From: Symsagittifera roscoffensis
Taxonomy: Eukaryota > Xenacoelomorpha > Acoela > Convolutidae
Assembly (NCBI RefSeq): GCF_963678635.1
Contig: NC_087066.1
Coordinates: forward strand, 41,187,223-41,251,222
Direction of reading: 5' to 3'
Length of the DNA stretch: 64,000 nucleotides
In this document: positions 10,901 to 22,102 of the stretch, piece after piece
Layout of the letters: each line of letters starts with the position of its first letter
Position numbering within the stretch: position 1 is the first letter of the stretch
Program-made: the position numbers and the translations under genes
The notes under the pieces: generated by a model
Told to the model about the DNA's origin: nothing
Databases searched by the model: none
Seen by the model: the letters and a program-made list of their open reading frames with translations, nothing else

Positions 10901-11534
10901 TTGTATGATAATACTGAGTATGGGATATAAAAATGTATATATCCGATTGTCTTTTTAGTATATCTATCGTATCTATATTTTACTTCTGTTGTTAAAATTG
11001 GGGGAGGTAAAGATTGAGCTGTTTATTTGATGGAGCTAATGGAAATGGGCGTTGAACATTGTTATTTAGTCGTACTGTAATTTCGAATTTTAGTGTGAGA
11101 CTATTTTGTTGAAGTTTTTGGATGCTATGTTCTTGTATATCTTAGTGGATATCTTGTCAATATTGTAGTCTATTTAGTGCTCAGTTGTGTAGTCTGCTAC
11201 TTTGTTAATGTTGACCAAATAATGGTGGAGGTGCTACGAGTGTATTCCAATCTAATCGTAGTGGTATATTATTAGATAATTGTCCCTGATATCTTGAATC
11301 AAGATGTGTAGGAAAATTTATGGGAAAAAGTGTTGGTGATATTTGACTTAGAGAAAGCGTAGAAGGAAGGGAAGTGTTTATGGTAATGTTGATAGTGTTA
11401 TATCAGTTGAAACGTCAATTGGGTTGTTTACTAAAATTGGTTCACCTGGTGCGTTGCCCAATATGGAAGAAGTTCTGTAGTTATTGGGGGGTTAAAAGGG
11501 TTTTCTCGAATTTGTTCTGATGTAGGAGTTGAGC
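10901..11534 (-). other. Degenerate region upstream of the env signal peptide
   Basis: Only short minus-strand frames separated by stops are visible. Composition continues that of the adjacent Pro/Thr-rich frame, so this may be decayed coding sequence linking that frame to the env-like gene. Nothing specific is recognised. Confidence 0.3.
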
Positions 11535-12122
11535 CTAAGTAATCTGATGGGATAGTTGAAGTGCTTTGTTGTGAAGCAGTTGGGGGAGCATCTGGTAGTA
11601 TGCTACTAGGAGGTCTAAAGGATGTAATGTTGGTGACTGAGTTATGTTAAAATGAACTCTGGGAGTTTGAAAATTTCTGTTTCGTCTCGGATATATAATT
11701 TGTCGTTTCATTTCGAGTGTATTTTGGTTTTGGCTAATGTATCTTACTCTGTTTAGATCTTGTTGTAGAGGTGGGTATATTATATATGTTGGTTCGTATT
11801 GTGGTTCGCTCAAAGGTGCTTGGCGAACAACTGGTTCTAATGGTTCGGATAATCGGGCGTGTCTTTCTTCAAAAGTATATGGATTACCTTGGAAATAAAT
11901 GCGTGTGGATGATTGGGGATTTTGGGTATTTTTGGGTGTTGTTGTATTTTCTTGGGATGTTGTCGATGGCGACTGGTGTGGGGGTTGTTGATTAGCAAAT
12001 TTGGAAAAATTTTTGGAGTTGAAATTTTATGATGAAAATTTATAGTTACTGTAGTATTCTTCAATAAAAAGAAATAAAAGAATGAATGCCAATGCGAATG
12101 TGATGATTGCTTTTTTATACAT
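11535..12122 (-). pseudogene. Broken frame with N-terminal membrane helix and Pro/Thr/Gln-rich stalk
   Basis: From an ATG at about 12122 the minus strand reads a short basic start (MYKK) followed by about 16 hydrophobic residues, then acidic and polar residues, then a TAA stop near 12030. The same frame continues beyond it as a Pro-, Thr-, Gln- and Ser-rich stretch and ends in the 92-codon open part 11535-11813. This has the look of a signal-anchor membrane protein with an extended stalk. It may be the real N-terminal part of the envelope precursor or a small accessory membrane protein between pol and env. I do not recognise the family. Confidence 0.35.
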
Positions 12123-13125
12123 TTGCATAATGTCATTATGAGTGATGTTAAAAATGTGAGAAAAATTATGAATACTAGAAAACATCGGTTCTACTAAATA
12201 GGTTTCAAAACATTTAAATAGTTATTGAATTATCGTACCTGAGCAGGCTATCAAGAATTGTGGAAAGATATATATATACTTCAAATAGGGGAAAAAATTA
12301 GAAAAATGTTGCAAAAAATTAATAAAAGAATTATTAAGGTTTCTAAAGTATCAGCTAAAATCATTATGAAAAATATGAAAGGTTTGAAAATTTTATGAGA
12401 AAGATTTAAAATAATTGCTTAGGTTTATCGACCGTCGCAGAATGAAGCATTTAAGAAATGATTCAGTTTGTCGAATTTTTTAAAAATTTTTGGGGCTAAA
12501 TTCGAGTGTGGTCGAATAATTTAATGATATTTTGACAAGTGGGTTGGGTTTTGTCAAATATTGTTGAGGCGTTATTTTGTGGTGTTGGGAAGATCTTCTT
12601 TGTTTTGTTTTTATTTATGAAATGGTTGGGGGTATCTAAGAAATATTTGTACTTTAGGCTAAATGATTATGTGCTTTTCGTTCTTCAAGCTAATATAATA
12701 TTTTTGCTTGGAGGATTTTTGAGGTCTAGATTGGGAAAATTTTGTTGATCTTTGTACTACTTGATAGGGGAGGGTTGTAATATTGAGATTGTATTTATTT
12801 GTTTTGTCATTTTGTCGTTTTTTGTGAAAGTTATTTTAAAATTTGTATTTTCAAAATGATTAAAAAGAAAGTGATAAATAATGAAAATTGAAGTTGTTTT
12901 TGAAATTCAATTTTCTTCAATATTTTAGATTGTGGAATGAAAGTTTTATAATTTTTCCGCGGCTGAGTTCTAAGTCGTGATAATTCTGTGTTCAAATTTC
13001 TCTTTTTGATCCTAAGGTAGAAATTTTTCTGTCATTTTCCTAGTTGTTTTCTTTTGGAGATGTTTTTGTCTCTGGTTTAAGGGATGATTGGTGAAAAAAT
13101 TCTTTTTGTTCTGTTGGCTTTGAAT
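12123..13125 (-). other. Region between integrase and env, start of duplicated unit A
   Basis: Positions from 12292 rightwards belong to the 10.2-kb duplication. At 12290-12366 the minus strand encodes a 27-residue hydrophobic peptide (start MILADTLE), also present at the left end of unit B. From about 12370 to 13125 no good frame is seen. Unit B carries about 160 bp more in the corresponding place (about 23010-23170). Confidence 0.4.
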
Positions 13126-14580
13126 TCATATGTTTGTCAGTGTTTTGGTTTGTTCAATTTCTGAATTGTTTTGAACAATTTTTAATTCTGTGAAAGAATA
13201 GAGTTGATTTAATTCACGGAGTGCGTATTCTTTTGGATAATGGGGTAATAGGTTATTTCGATGCTGAATAATTTCTTCTTTACTTGAGTCAGTAAGTTTA
13301 TATGTTACATCAGTGGGCTTATCGATTATTTGATATGGTTTTTTTCGGAGTGGTTGTAAATTTGTGGAAATTCCTTTTTGTGTCGTGATGTTTAGAAATA
13401 AAACAAATTTTCTAATTTTTAATTCTGTTGCTGGTGTGAAGCGGGAATTGGTTTGGTTATTTATGTTTTGTCTTTGTAACAATTGTTTTGTTATTTTTTG
13501 ATAAATTTCATTATAATTTTCATCTCTATTTTAAATCCATTCGGTGTGTGTACCGGAAGCTAATTTTAAAGTGTGTGGATGATGAAAGTGGTCTTCACCA
13601 TGAGTATGTAGAGGTAAGTTGTAACATATTGAATCTTTATTTGGTTGACAATAACCTTGTGCATTTTTATGGGAGTTTGCTGTAAACATTATGGGTTTTC
13701 GTGGTTTTCGGTTAAATCTCATTTCATATGGTGACATTCCTAATGTTGTGATAATTTGTGAACTATAGGATAAGGGATATAATGTTACATCTGTTGACCA
13801 TTCGGTGTCTCGTGTATCATTTCCATTAAAGATACATCTGAGGTATTCTTGTAATGAACGGCTCATACCTTCGACTAATCCATTTGTCCAAGGTACATGA
13901 AATGTACGTGGTTTATGTTTAATATTTTATAAGTGGCATAATGTGATGTTTTCGTTGTTAATAAACTCACTGCCATTGCCTGTGACTAGTATTTCGGGTA
14001 ATCCGAATTTAGCTATCCAGTGTTCGTAGAGTATTGTATATGCATAGTAGGCATTACAATGTGGTACTGGGTTGAGTGCTATAGGGTGTAAATGCATCAA
14101 CAATGAACATTATATATGAGTTTCCTTCTGAGGATGGTGAAACTGGTCCTTTTGCGTCAAATGAGATTCTATGATTGAAATATAGACTTTGTTCTTTAAA
14201 ATCTTGTTTTTCTGCGATTTGTTTTTGTTTTGGGTAGGGTTTGTTTAATTGGCATACTATACAATCGTTGCATCATACTTTAATCCAAATGGGTGCATTT
14301 GGGAAATAAAAATTTTGAATAAAGTTAGAGTATTTTTTTTAATTTCAAGGTACTTTAATTTCAGATGTTTGATATTCAAAAACATCTGTCTTTTCATTTA
14401 TAGTGGTAATATTGAATTTTCTGAAATATCTAAGGAGTGTTTTGTTTCCTAAAATTGTGGTATCAACTTTGGTTGGTTTAGTTTTATGTTTGTGCCATGA
14501 CTGATGACTGGGTCGAGATTTTGATGTTTTTGTAATAATTCTAGTGTAATTTTTCTGTTGTTGGTAAAAAGATATTTTCA
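13126..14580 (-). pseudogene. pol: Integrase region, unit A, broken
   Basis: Fragments in shifting frames encode the integrase that would insert the cDNA into the genome. CNDCIVCQ (about 14270), the CxxC half of the N-terminal HHCC zinc site, is followed by a core beginning SFDAKGPVSPSSEG (first catalytic Asp). The two histidines seen in unit B are lost here, because about 64 bp net are missing near 14342. A TGA stop directly precedes CNDC in both units. Stops and frameshifts are frequent from about 14080 leftwards. The C-terminal part remains as a 118-codon open stretch at 13126-13482. Confidence 0.7.
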
Positions 14581-15145
14581 ACTTCTATCTTTGATAGGGG
14601 TTTTGTGTCAAGTGGGTCATGTAGACTAAAAACTTGATTTATCGTGTAATTTGAATCATTTGATGACGGTCCTGATGAATTTATTGTATCCGTTAGATTT
14701 TCCTTTTCTATTAAAGTGAATGGATTCATTTTTTGTGGTTGTTGTTTAATTCGGTTTTGTTGAGTATTATTTTTGATCCAATGTGAATATCGAACCGTCA
14801 TAAATTTAGATGTACTTAGTAAATCAACTTCATAGTGGTTGTTTTAGCAATCTAAATATAGTGGAAACTGTTGTAGATTGTTTATTTGTGATTGATCGAT
14901 GTCAATTTTCACTGCATATTTTTATTTCAGTCGTGGTGAAGTTTTATCTTTAGCAAGATAGAATTTTATATTTTGTGGTATTTCATTTGTTGTTTTTGTT
15001 GTTAGTAGTTCAGGTTGTGTATTTCTACTAAGAGAATCAGGTAGTGCAAGGTTTTTTCCTGCTGTCCATACTATGTGTAAGTTTGGAATTTTGAATAAAA
15101 TTAGTTGAAATCTGTAAACTGTATGGTTTGGATTTGATTTTTGTG
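14541..15145 (-). pseudogene. pol: RNase H C-terminal part and linker to integrase, unit A
   Basis: The frame continues RNase H after a one-base frameshift at an A run (about 15146-15158; unit A has one extra T before the run compared with unit B). It contains TAGKNLALPDSLSR, the usual end of a gypsy RNase H domain. The following 14541-14801 stretch (86 codons) is a Ser/Asn-rich linker. A stop replaces a Gln codon near 14848. Confidence 0.65.
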
Positions 15146-16225
15146 TTAAAAAAAAATTGAATAGAATTGTGATCCAAGTATCAAAAAATCATATTCTGTA
15201 AGAATACATATTATAGCTGTGCATTCACTCATAAGAGTAGAGAGTCCTAATTCATCTTGGATAAAAAGGCGAGAATTTGCTGATATGAGATTTATTTTAT
15301 TCGTTCCATTGTGAGCTTGTAGTAATGCTGCACCGATGCCAAAATTTGAAGCATCGCACATTGCATAAAATGGTTGATTGGGATCTGGAATTGTGTTTGA
15401 AATTTGTTCGGCGAGAAGTTTTTTGATTTCCTCAAATTGTGTTTGGTGTTCTGTTGTCCATTCGAAATTATTTTGTTGTCTAAGAATGTTATAGAAAGGT
15501 CTTAAGTAAAACTGCATTTTATAGACATTTTTGCTTAAGAAGTTTAATATTCCAAAAAATTCTTGGTTTTTCTTTTTGTTTGTAAGTGGCTGGAGTTTTT
15601 GGATTGCATCTATGCGTGATTTCAATGGGGTTATAATTTTTTTCTCTATAATGTGTCCGAGAAATTTTACGCGTGTTAAGAAAAAATGTGATTTGTCTGG
15701 GGCTGCTTTCATGTTTTCGTTTTGTAACATTTGATGATAATTTTCTAGAAATGCGAACATTTCATCTTTGGGTTGTGATTGCAAAAAGACGTCGTCTAAG
15801 TATGTAATTGCATTTTTCTTGAGTATAAGCGGTCTAAAAATTTTACTCATAAATGCTGCAAAAAATGCTGGTCCTATGGATATGCCATAGAATAATCTAT
15901 TGAATTCGCATAGTTGATTTCCAATAACAAATTGTGTTAACCGTCGTGATTGTTCATCCAGTGGCATTTGATTAGATGCACTATTCATGTCTGCGGTTGT
16001 GAAGTATTTACCGTTTATTCTTGTTAGAATTACTTGGATTAGTTCTGAAGGCCAATTAATTTTAGGTTCATCAATGAGTGAATTGAGATATCTAGCGTCT
16101 AGAACTATTTTTAGTGATTCTCCTTTTACTAGAATAAAAACAGGGTTGATAAAAGAATTTTCTTTTGGCTGTTCTTCTTTATTTACTGGAGATATGATTT
16201 CATATTGTTCTAGAATGTCAATCAA
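15146..16225 (-). pseudogene. pol: Reverse transcriptase and RNase H core, unit A
   Basis: A 359-codon open frame with the gypsy RT signature. It has VLDARYLNSLID (motif around residues 41-52), FTTADMNSASNQMPLDEQSR (75-94), LFYGISIGPAFFAAFMSK (111-128) and the catalytic YLDD at 142-145, then KFLGHIIEKK (thumb). The tethered RNase H begins at YAMCDASNFGIGAALLQ (about 287-303), with the catalytic Asp in CDAS and the Glu in MSECTA. The frame upstream of the first Met is open in the neighbouring segment, so the true polyprotein start lies further right. Unit A has Ser where unit B has Tyr in NSA(S/Y)NQ. The frame is cut by a frameshift at its 3' end. Confidence 0.85.
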
Positions 16226-16289
16226 TCTACTTACTTTGTCACGTAAATGGATTGGTACTTTGCTTGCTCTTTGTTTTTTGAAATCTGCA

Positions 16290-16808
16290 TCAGGTTTCAG
16301 GGGTAGAATTTATTTTTCCAACGTCGAATTTAGTTGTGGCATAAACTGTTGGGTATCTTAAATTTAGATCGGCTAATTTTTCAAATTCATTCTGTGTTAT
16401 TTGAGAGTGCTGAAAATTGAGCAATGTTAAGAATTTTAGCTGTTCTTCTGTATAGTGTGATATTTTGAATGTTGGTTTAAAACGAGATGTTTTTGTGAAA
16501 TAGTCTGTGTTTCTTTTTTCGTTGTTTATTATACTATTTATCGATAACTCTTCGTCAAGAATTGTTGATTGACATATATCTAGTAGTTGTAGTATATTAT
16601 TTACTCTATATGCTACTTCTTGTGTAGGAGAAGTTGTTGCACTAGTTTCGCAATATCCGCGGAGTCCTAGAGGTAGGGTTATTTTATATGGTGAATTGTT
16701 ATATACATGTAGAGAAATAATGTCAGAGTTTGAGTTTTTCTTGTATTTTATGGATGAATTTGTTACTGTAAAAAATTTTTGAATTGGTCTAAATTCAAGG
16801 TCAGACAT
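16290..16808 (-). CDS. pol: Linker between protease and RT, unit A
   Basis: A 172-codon open frame ending in DVGKINSTPET just before RT. It contains PYKITLPLGLRGYCET, which resembles the conserved stretch between protease and RT in gypsy polyproteins, and a C-terminal part KLADLNLRYPTVYA. It is separated from RT by a short interrupted stretch (16226-16289). It is part of the pol polyprotein, not an independent gene. Confidence 0.6.
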   Translation of the reverse strand: MSDLEFRPIQKFFTVTNSSIKYKKNSNSDIISLHVYNNSPYKITLPLGLRGYCETSATTSPTQEVAYRVNNILQLLDICQSTILDEELSINSIINNEKRNTDYFTKTSRFKPTFKISHYTEEQLKFLTLLNFQHSQITQNEFEKLADLNLRYPTVYATTKFDVGKINSTPET

Positions 16809-17727
16809 ATGGAGATGTTGTTTGTTTTAATTTTTGTCATATTGATTAACTTGTTTGATCGGGAATTCATAATTGTATCCTCAGAGTGCTTTAAGATGTT
16901 TTCTTTCTTTATTATAAATTGGGTAAAATTTTGAAAAAAATGGTGGTTGCTTGTTCATTCTTTTGAAGAATGTTGAAGCGGTGTTATGCATTCTTGTATA
17001 TTTATCTTTTATATTAATTTTGCTGTCTAATACATTGATAGTTGGTATGTATTTAGTGATGATTGTGTTTTATATCTGTGATGTGGAAGGTTTCTTTAAA
17101 TGGTTTATTTAAGAGTTTGTTTTGTTCCATTGTTTTAGTGGGAACAAGGAAAAGTTGGATTTTCCGTAGTTTGTTAAGGTTCAGCCTTGTGCTGTTGCTA
17201 GTCTACTGGCTGTTTTCAAAAGTGTTAGTTTTGGATGTAAAATTTTGATTTCATTCCAGGTTGGAATATTAATAATAATTGATTCTGCTCCAGAATCTAT
17301 CAAAAAATCTATTTCAAGGCCTGGTGGTTGAAATTCTTTACTTTTTAGACTTTCTAAGAGAAATGGAATTGTTCAAATTTTATCTCTTGTTGATATTTTT
17401 GGTATGTTTTGGTAAATATGATTTGTACTAGAACATGGTACTTGTTCTTTTTCAGGTTCGTGTAATGTCGTTGCTTCATTTGCTTCTTGCTATATTGGTA
17501 TGTTTTTACTTTTAGGTCTAGTGTAATAATCTAAAAGAAGTTCCAATGGATTTTTATACACATGTGAATGAAAAGGTTATCCATACGTAACGGTTTCATA
17601 GCCTTTTTCAACTTATCATGTTGACTAAAATTGTGTTTTCGGAATCGCTTTCACTGTCTGTAGATTCGCAATTGATGTGATTTAATTGTGATTCAGTACT
17701 TTCTGAATTATCAATACCAGGTGGGTC
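16809..17727 (-). pseudogene. pol: Aspartic protease region, unit A
   Basis: The minus strand encodes IDFLIDSGAESIIINIPTW with the catalytic DSG triplet at 17289-17297, followed after a spacer by a segment with ATAQGSTL and NFSLFPLKQ. Fragments stop near 17130 and again before the linker frame. To the right (17300-17727) lies the C-terminal gag/protease linker with acidic, Ser-rich residues. Retropepsins act as dimers and mature the polyprotein; here the frame is interrupted, but the DSG itself is intact. Confidence 0.6.
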
Positions 17728-18366
17728 TTAATTGATTTCTTCAGTTGTTTGTACTTGATTTATTTGTCTTTGATGTTTGGGTGTAGTGCTTCTATATTTG
17801 TTTTGAGAATGGGGATAACGTGTATTATTCCTATGAGGTGATTGAGAGTAGTTTCTTTGTCTATTGTTATAGTTTGATTTCCTATTTTGTGAGTTATCTC
17901 TTGATCTATTTTGATAATTCTTGTTGTTAGGTTTTTGGTGATTTGATCTGTTGTTTGAATAATCTCGTGATCTTTTGTTTTGATGTCGTTGGTTTCGATT
18001 ATTTGAGTAGCTTCTATTCCTTTTGTTGGAATAATTTCTATCTCTATTGTACGATGAATTTCTTGATCTATCATTGAAATAGTGTCTATTCCTAGAGTGT
18101 GAATGGCAACTGGTATCAAACAATTAATCTGGTCTGTTTGAGTTTGATCGTGAATAATTATTTCGATACTGAGTATTTCGACTACTTGATAGACTAAATC
18201 TGTTTTGTGAGAAATTGCGTGAATTTCTTTGGTCTGGTGATCTGTCTGTGTAGTTAGAGTTATAGGGTGATTGGTTTCTTGAATAATTTGAACTGTTTGG
18301 AAGTGGTTTCAAAGAACTTTTATTACTGTGAAGGTTTTTATTTGGTAAATTTTGATCTATTTTCAT
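17728..18366 (-). pseudogene. gag: Nucleocapsid-like Arg/Asn/Ser-rich region, unit A
   Basis: Two adjoining frames (18124-18366 and 17728-18123) encode an extremely Asn-, Arg-, Ser- and Tyr-rich tail with repeated RNYSN, NRNQR and NRS motifs. A stop separates them at about 18124. A basic low-complexity tail after the zinc knuckle fits an RNA-binding nucleocapsid. An alternative frame of the same DNA (17760-18119) is also open for 119 codons and is Ile/Thr-rich; it is a by-product of the repetitive codons. Confidence 0.65.
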
Positions 18367-19256
18367 GTACTGATAAATTGATTTGTTTGGTTCTTTGTAC
18401 TTTTGTGGTTTGTTCTGGTTGTCTTGTTGTTTTTGTCTGCATTCAGCAATGCTATGTCCGTATCTTCGGCTATAGTTACACCTTTTTTGGATGATGGTTT
18501 ACCTTTAAAATTTGGGTTTTTCTCGTATGTATTCAAAGTTTCAGTGATTCTTTCGGATAAATCTGTTTCTGAATTGTGTAAATTATTTATTTGTGTTGTA
18601 GTGGTTTGAATATTATTAACATATTGTAATTTGAGTTTTTCTGTTTCTTCTAGTTTCATAGTGATTTCCTCTTGTTCTAGTTTATCTACTAGTTTTCTAA
18701 AATCTAAATCTGGTTCTCGAATTGAGGAAGGATGTGATGCTCTTTTTTTGATTGCTATTTTTTGTAATTGAGGTGTTAGAGTAATCATTAAATTTTCTGT
18801 CATTTTTGTGTTTTTATAATCATGATTGTTTAGTGGGTATGCTTTTTGGACTAGTAATTCGATCCTTACTGCTAGTTGTTTGATCTTTTCATTTGGTAGT
18901 CTACGAATTTTATTGCATAAAACTCTTTGATGTTGTTTGTTCCTTCCTGAATCAAACATTTTTGAAAATTTTTGCGTGAATCTTTTCCAATCTGATTTAA
19001 TTTCTATGGGTAAAACTGAAAACCATTTTTGAGCTGCGCCTTCAAGTGTGGTTTGTATTAATGCTGTGCGTCTATGTGTCCATTTTTGGTGAAGTGGTGT
19101 ATTTATGGGTTGAGGTCCTATATTCAAAATTAAATTTGCTGTGACTGCATTTAAATAATCTTCTACAGAATATTCAGGGTCTGTACCGGCGAATACCATC
19201 AATGGTTTGTTTGATGTTATTGATGATCCACCCATTGGGTATGGATTCATAGTCAT
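18363..19256 (-). CDS. gag: Gag capsid domain, unit A, left copy
   Basis: A 297-codon open frame. It starts MTMNPYPMGGSSITSNKPLM and runs through FAGTDPEYSVEDYLNAVTAN, EGAAQKWFSVLP, WKRFTQKFSKMF and IKQLAVRIELLVQKAYPL, the layout of the retrotransposon gag capsid domain of gypsy elements. The CCHC knuckle region follows, but a frameshift inside it replaces the CNYCRR reading with KKGVTIAEDTD. The knuckle can still be seen in the other frame, as it can in the neighbouring copies. This is the gag copy directly joined to pol. Confidence 0.8.
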   Translation of the reverse strand: MTMNPYPMGGSSITSNKPLMVFAGTDPEYSVEDYLNAVTANLILNIGPQPINTPLHQKWTHRRTALIQTTLEGAAQKWFSVLPIEIKSDWKRFTQKFSKMFDSGRNKQHQRVLCNKIRRLPNEKIKQLAVRIELLVQKAYPLNNHDYKNTKMTENLMITLTPQLQKIAIKKRASHPSSIREPDLDFRKLVDKLEQEEITMKLEETEKLKLQYVNNIQTTTTQINNLHNSETDLSERITETLNTYEKNPNFKGKPSSKKGVTIAEDTDIALLNADKNNKTTRTNHKSTKNQTNQFIST

Positions 19257-19317
19257 TTGAAGTGATTCTGCCCCATTTGGTCTCTGTGAAAAATATGTAA
19301 GTTGACTCGTTGTTATT

Positions 19318-19891
19318 TCATGTTGATGTAAGTAATAGGTTAGCGGGATTTATTTTGCATTTGCGTTGCTTGATAAGAATCTGTACTTCTGGGTTTTGTG
19401 AGTAAAAATTACTTTTTTGAGATGCTAGATTTGGCCTAGGTTGTCGCAAATGTTGTTCTTGTGTATATGGTTCAAAAGTTTTTGCTTGATTTACGTGGTA
19501 AGAGTGGAGTCTTTGATTTTGATAAAAATTGTTGATGATTTTGATTATAATAATCCTCATCATCTGATGAAAGATAATTAAATATGTAATAAGGTGTTTG
19601 ATGTCTAATTCTGTTTTGCTGTCTATAATTTTTATTTTGCTGAAAAAATGGATAATTTTCACTTTGGTCTTGTAAAATTCGTGGGTAATCATTAAATGTA
19701 CTGAATTTGATGTTGGTTGTTGGAAATTTAGTTTTTGTGAAAATTATTGATTTTGCGTGTTTTGCAAGAAAGGGTTTAGTTGTTTGTGGTCTATTTTTAT
19801 AGTTATAATTATGTTCTGCAAAATTATTTCTAGTGAATGTTCTTTGTTTTTGCGTTGGTTTCGTCATTGGTCTAAGCGTTTGGTAATCCAT
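19318..19891 (-). pseudogene. gag: Gag N-proximal region, unit A, left copy
   Basis: Two overlapping frames (19472-19891 and 19318-19692) are two halves of one gag stretch split by frameshifts. The start reads MDYQTLRPMTKPTQKQRTFT and later parts are Gln-, Asn- and Tyr-rich (matrix-like, no fold recognised). The capsid frame 18363-19256 follows. The same stretch recurs at 21540-21824, 30058-30249 and 31729-32148. Confidence 0.6.
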
Positions 19892-20029
19892 TTGCGAATA
19901 TTTTGGAACAATGGAGGGTTTAACCGTAGAATGTAATGTTACCTGTGGTAATAAGGGGTTTTTGGGTCTTGGAGTTGTAAGATTTGGATGTATTGGTGAA
20001 ATAATTTTTTGTGTTGTTGTTACTGTTTC

Positions 20030-21824
20030 ATTATTTCTTCATTTGCGAAATATGATGGTGTTTGAATATCTCGTTGTGTAAGATTTCTAGTTCCAATTAG
20101 GTTTGCTTGTTGCATGAGGGTTGAACTTAAACTATTATTTCCTACTAAATTACGTAAATTTCTTTGGTCTGGTGATCTGCCTCTGTAGTTAGAGTTATAG
20201 AGTGATTGGTTACTTGAATAATTTGAACTGTTTGGAAGTGGTTTTACAGAACTTTTATTACTGTGAAGGTTTTTACTTGGTAAATTTTGATCTATTTTTA
20301 TGTACTGGTAAATTGATTTGTTTGGTTCTTTGTACTTTTGTGGTTTATTCTGGTTGTCTTGTTGTTTTTGTCTGCATTCAGCAATTCTATGTCCGTATCT
20401 TCGGCAATAGTTACACCTTTTTTTTGGATGATGTTTTACCTTTCAAATTTGGGTTTTTCTCTTATTTATTCAAAATTTCAGTGATTTTTTTGGATAAATC
20501 TGTTTCTGATTTTTGTATATTATTTATTTTTGTTGTAGTGGTTTGAATATTATTAACTTATTGTAATTTGAGTTTTTCTGTTTCTTCTAGTTTCATAAAG
20601 TTTCTGCTTGTTCTAGTTTATCTACTAGTTTTCTAAAAATTAAATCGGTTTCTCGAATTGCGGAAGGATGTGATGCTCTTTTTTTGGTTGCTTTTTTTCG
20701 TAATTGAGGTGTTAGAGTCATCATTAAAACTTCTGTCATTTTTGTGTTTTTATAATCATGAGTAATTAGTGAGTATGATTTTCGGACTAGTGTTTCGATC
20801 CTTACTGCTAGTTGTTTGATCAGTTCATTTGGTAGTCTACGAATTTCATTGCATAAAACTCTTTGATGTTGTTTGTTCCTTTCTGAATCAAACAGTTTTG
20901 AAAATTCTTGCGTGAATCTTTTCCAATCTGATTTTACTTCTATGGGTAAAACTGAAAACCATTTTTGAGCTGCGCCTTCAAGTGTGGTTTGTATTAATGC
21001 TGTGCGTCTATGTATCCAATTTTGGTGAAGTGGTGTATTTACGGGTTCAGGTCCTATATTCAAAATTAAATTTGCTGTGACTGCATTTAAAAAATCTTCT
21101 ACAAAATATTCAGGGTCTGTACCGGCGAATACCATCAATGGCTTATTTGATGTTATTGATGATCCACCCATTGAGTATGGATTCATAGTCATTTGAAGTG
21201 ATTCTGCCCTATTTGGCCTCTGTGAAAAATTTGTAAGTTGACTCTTTGTTATTTCATGTTGTTGTAAGTAATAGGGTAGCGGGATTTCATTTTGCATTTG
21301 CGTTGGTTGATAAGAAACTGTACTAACTGGGTTTTGTGAATACAAATTATTATTTTGAGATGCTAGATTTGGTCTAGGTTGTCGCATATGTTGTTCTTGT
21401 GTATATGGTTTAAAAATATTTGGTTGATTTACGTGGTAAGAGTGGAGTCTTTGATTTTGATAAAATTGTTGATGATTTTGGTAATAATCTTCATCATCTG
21501 ATGAAAGATAATTAGATGTGTAATAAGGTGTTTGATGTCTCATTCTGTTTTGCTGTCTATGATTTTTATTTTGCTGAAAAAATGGATAATTTTCACTTTG
21601 GTCTTGTAAAATTCGTGGGTAATCATTAAATTTACTGAATTCGATGATGGTTGTTGGAAATTTACTTTTTGTGAAAATTTATGATTTTGCGTGTTTGCAC
21701 GAGAGGGTTTAGTTGTTTGTGGTCTATTTACATAGTTATAATTAAGTTCTGCAAAATTATTTCTAGTGAATGTTCTTTGTTTTTGCGTTGGTTTCGTCAT
21801 TGGTCTAATCGTTTGGTAATCCAT
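20030..21824 (-). pseudogene. gag: Gag, unit A, right (extra) copy
   Basis: The 316-codon frame 20593-21543 contains the complete capsid region (FAGTDPEYFVEDFLNAVTAN, EGAAQKWFSVLPIEVKSDWK) and the preceding Gln/Tyr-rich part. The frame 21540-21824 carries the MDYQT start. After 20593 a frameshift near an AAAG run breaks the coiled, Glu/Lys-rich segment. The knuckle lies near 20420-20390 in a broken frame. The copy ends at the junction with the left gag copy and has no pol after it, so it is a structural leftover. Confidence 0.75.
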
Positions 21825-22102
21825 TTGTGAATATTTTGGAACAATGGAGGGTTTAACCGTAGAATGTAATGTTACCTGTCGTAATGTTGGATTTTTGGGG
21901 CTTGGAGTTGTAAGATTTGGATGTATTGGTGAAATATTTTGTTGTGTTGTTACTGTTTCATTATTTCTTCAGTTGCGAAGAGTGATGGTGTTTGAATATC
22001 TTCTTGTGTAAGATTTCTAGATCCATTTACCTTCTCTTGTTGCATGAGGGTTGAGTTTAAACTATTATTTCCTATTCTATCGGGTAGAAATGAATTATAG
22101 TT

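Larger units (their letters stand above)
18211..22076 (-). repeat. Gag tandem duplication in unit A (about 1.93 kb x 2)
   Basis: Left copy about 18211-20143, right copy about 20144-22076; equivalent points are 1933 bp apart. At the junction (20144) the sequence goes from CCTACT into AAATTACGTAAATTTC, joining the post-knuckle tail of one copy to the pre-gag region of the next. Unit B has the same junction at about 30507, so the duplication predates the 10.2-kb one. Confidence 0.8.

Noticed and set aside
15531-15734. Plus-strand frames over RT and gag (for example 15531-15734, 25950-26153, 18267-18494)
   Set aside because: They are antisense to RT and gag, which have clear family motifs on the minus strand.
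17760-18119. 119-codon Ile/Thr-rich frame (and 28183-28542)
   Set aside because: It is an alternative frame of the Arg/Asn/Ser-rich gag tail, open because the codons are repetitive.
19560-19580. CTGATGAAAGA in the gag region resembling a ribozyme core
   Set aside because: It is the complement of a Ser-Ser-Asp-Asp coding stretch of gag and repeats in all gag copies without flanking stems.
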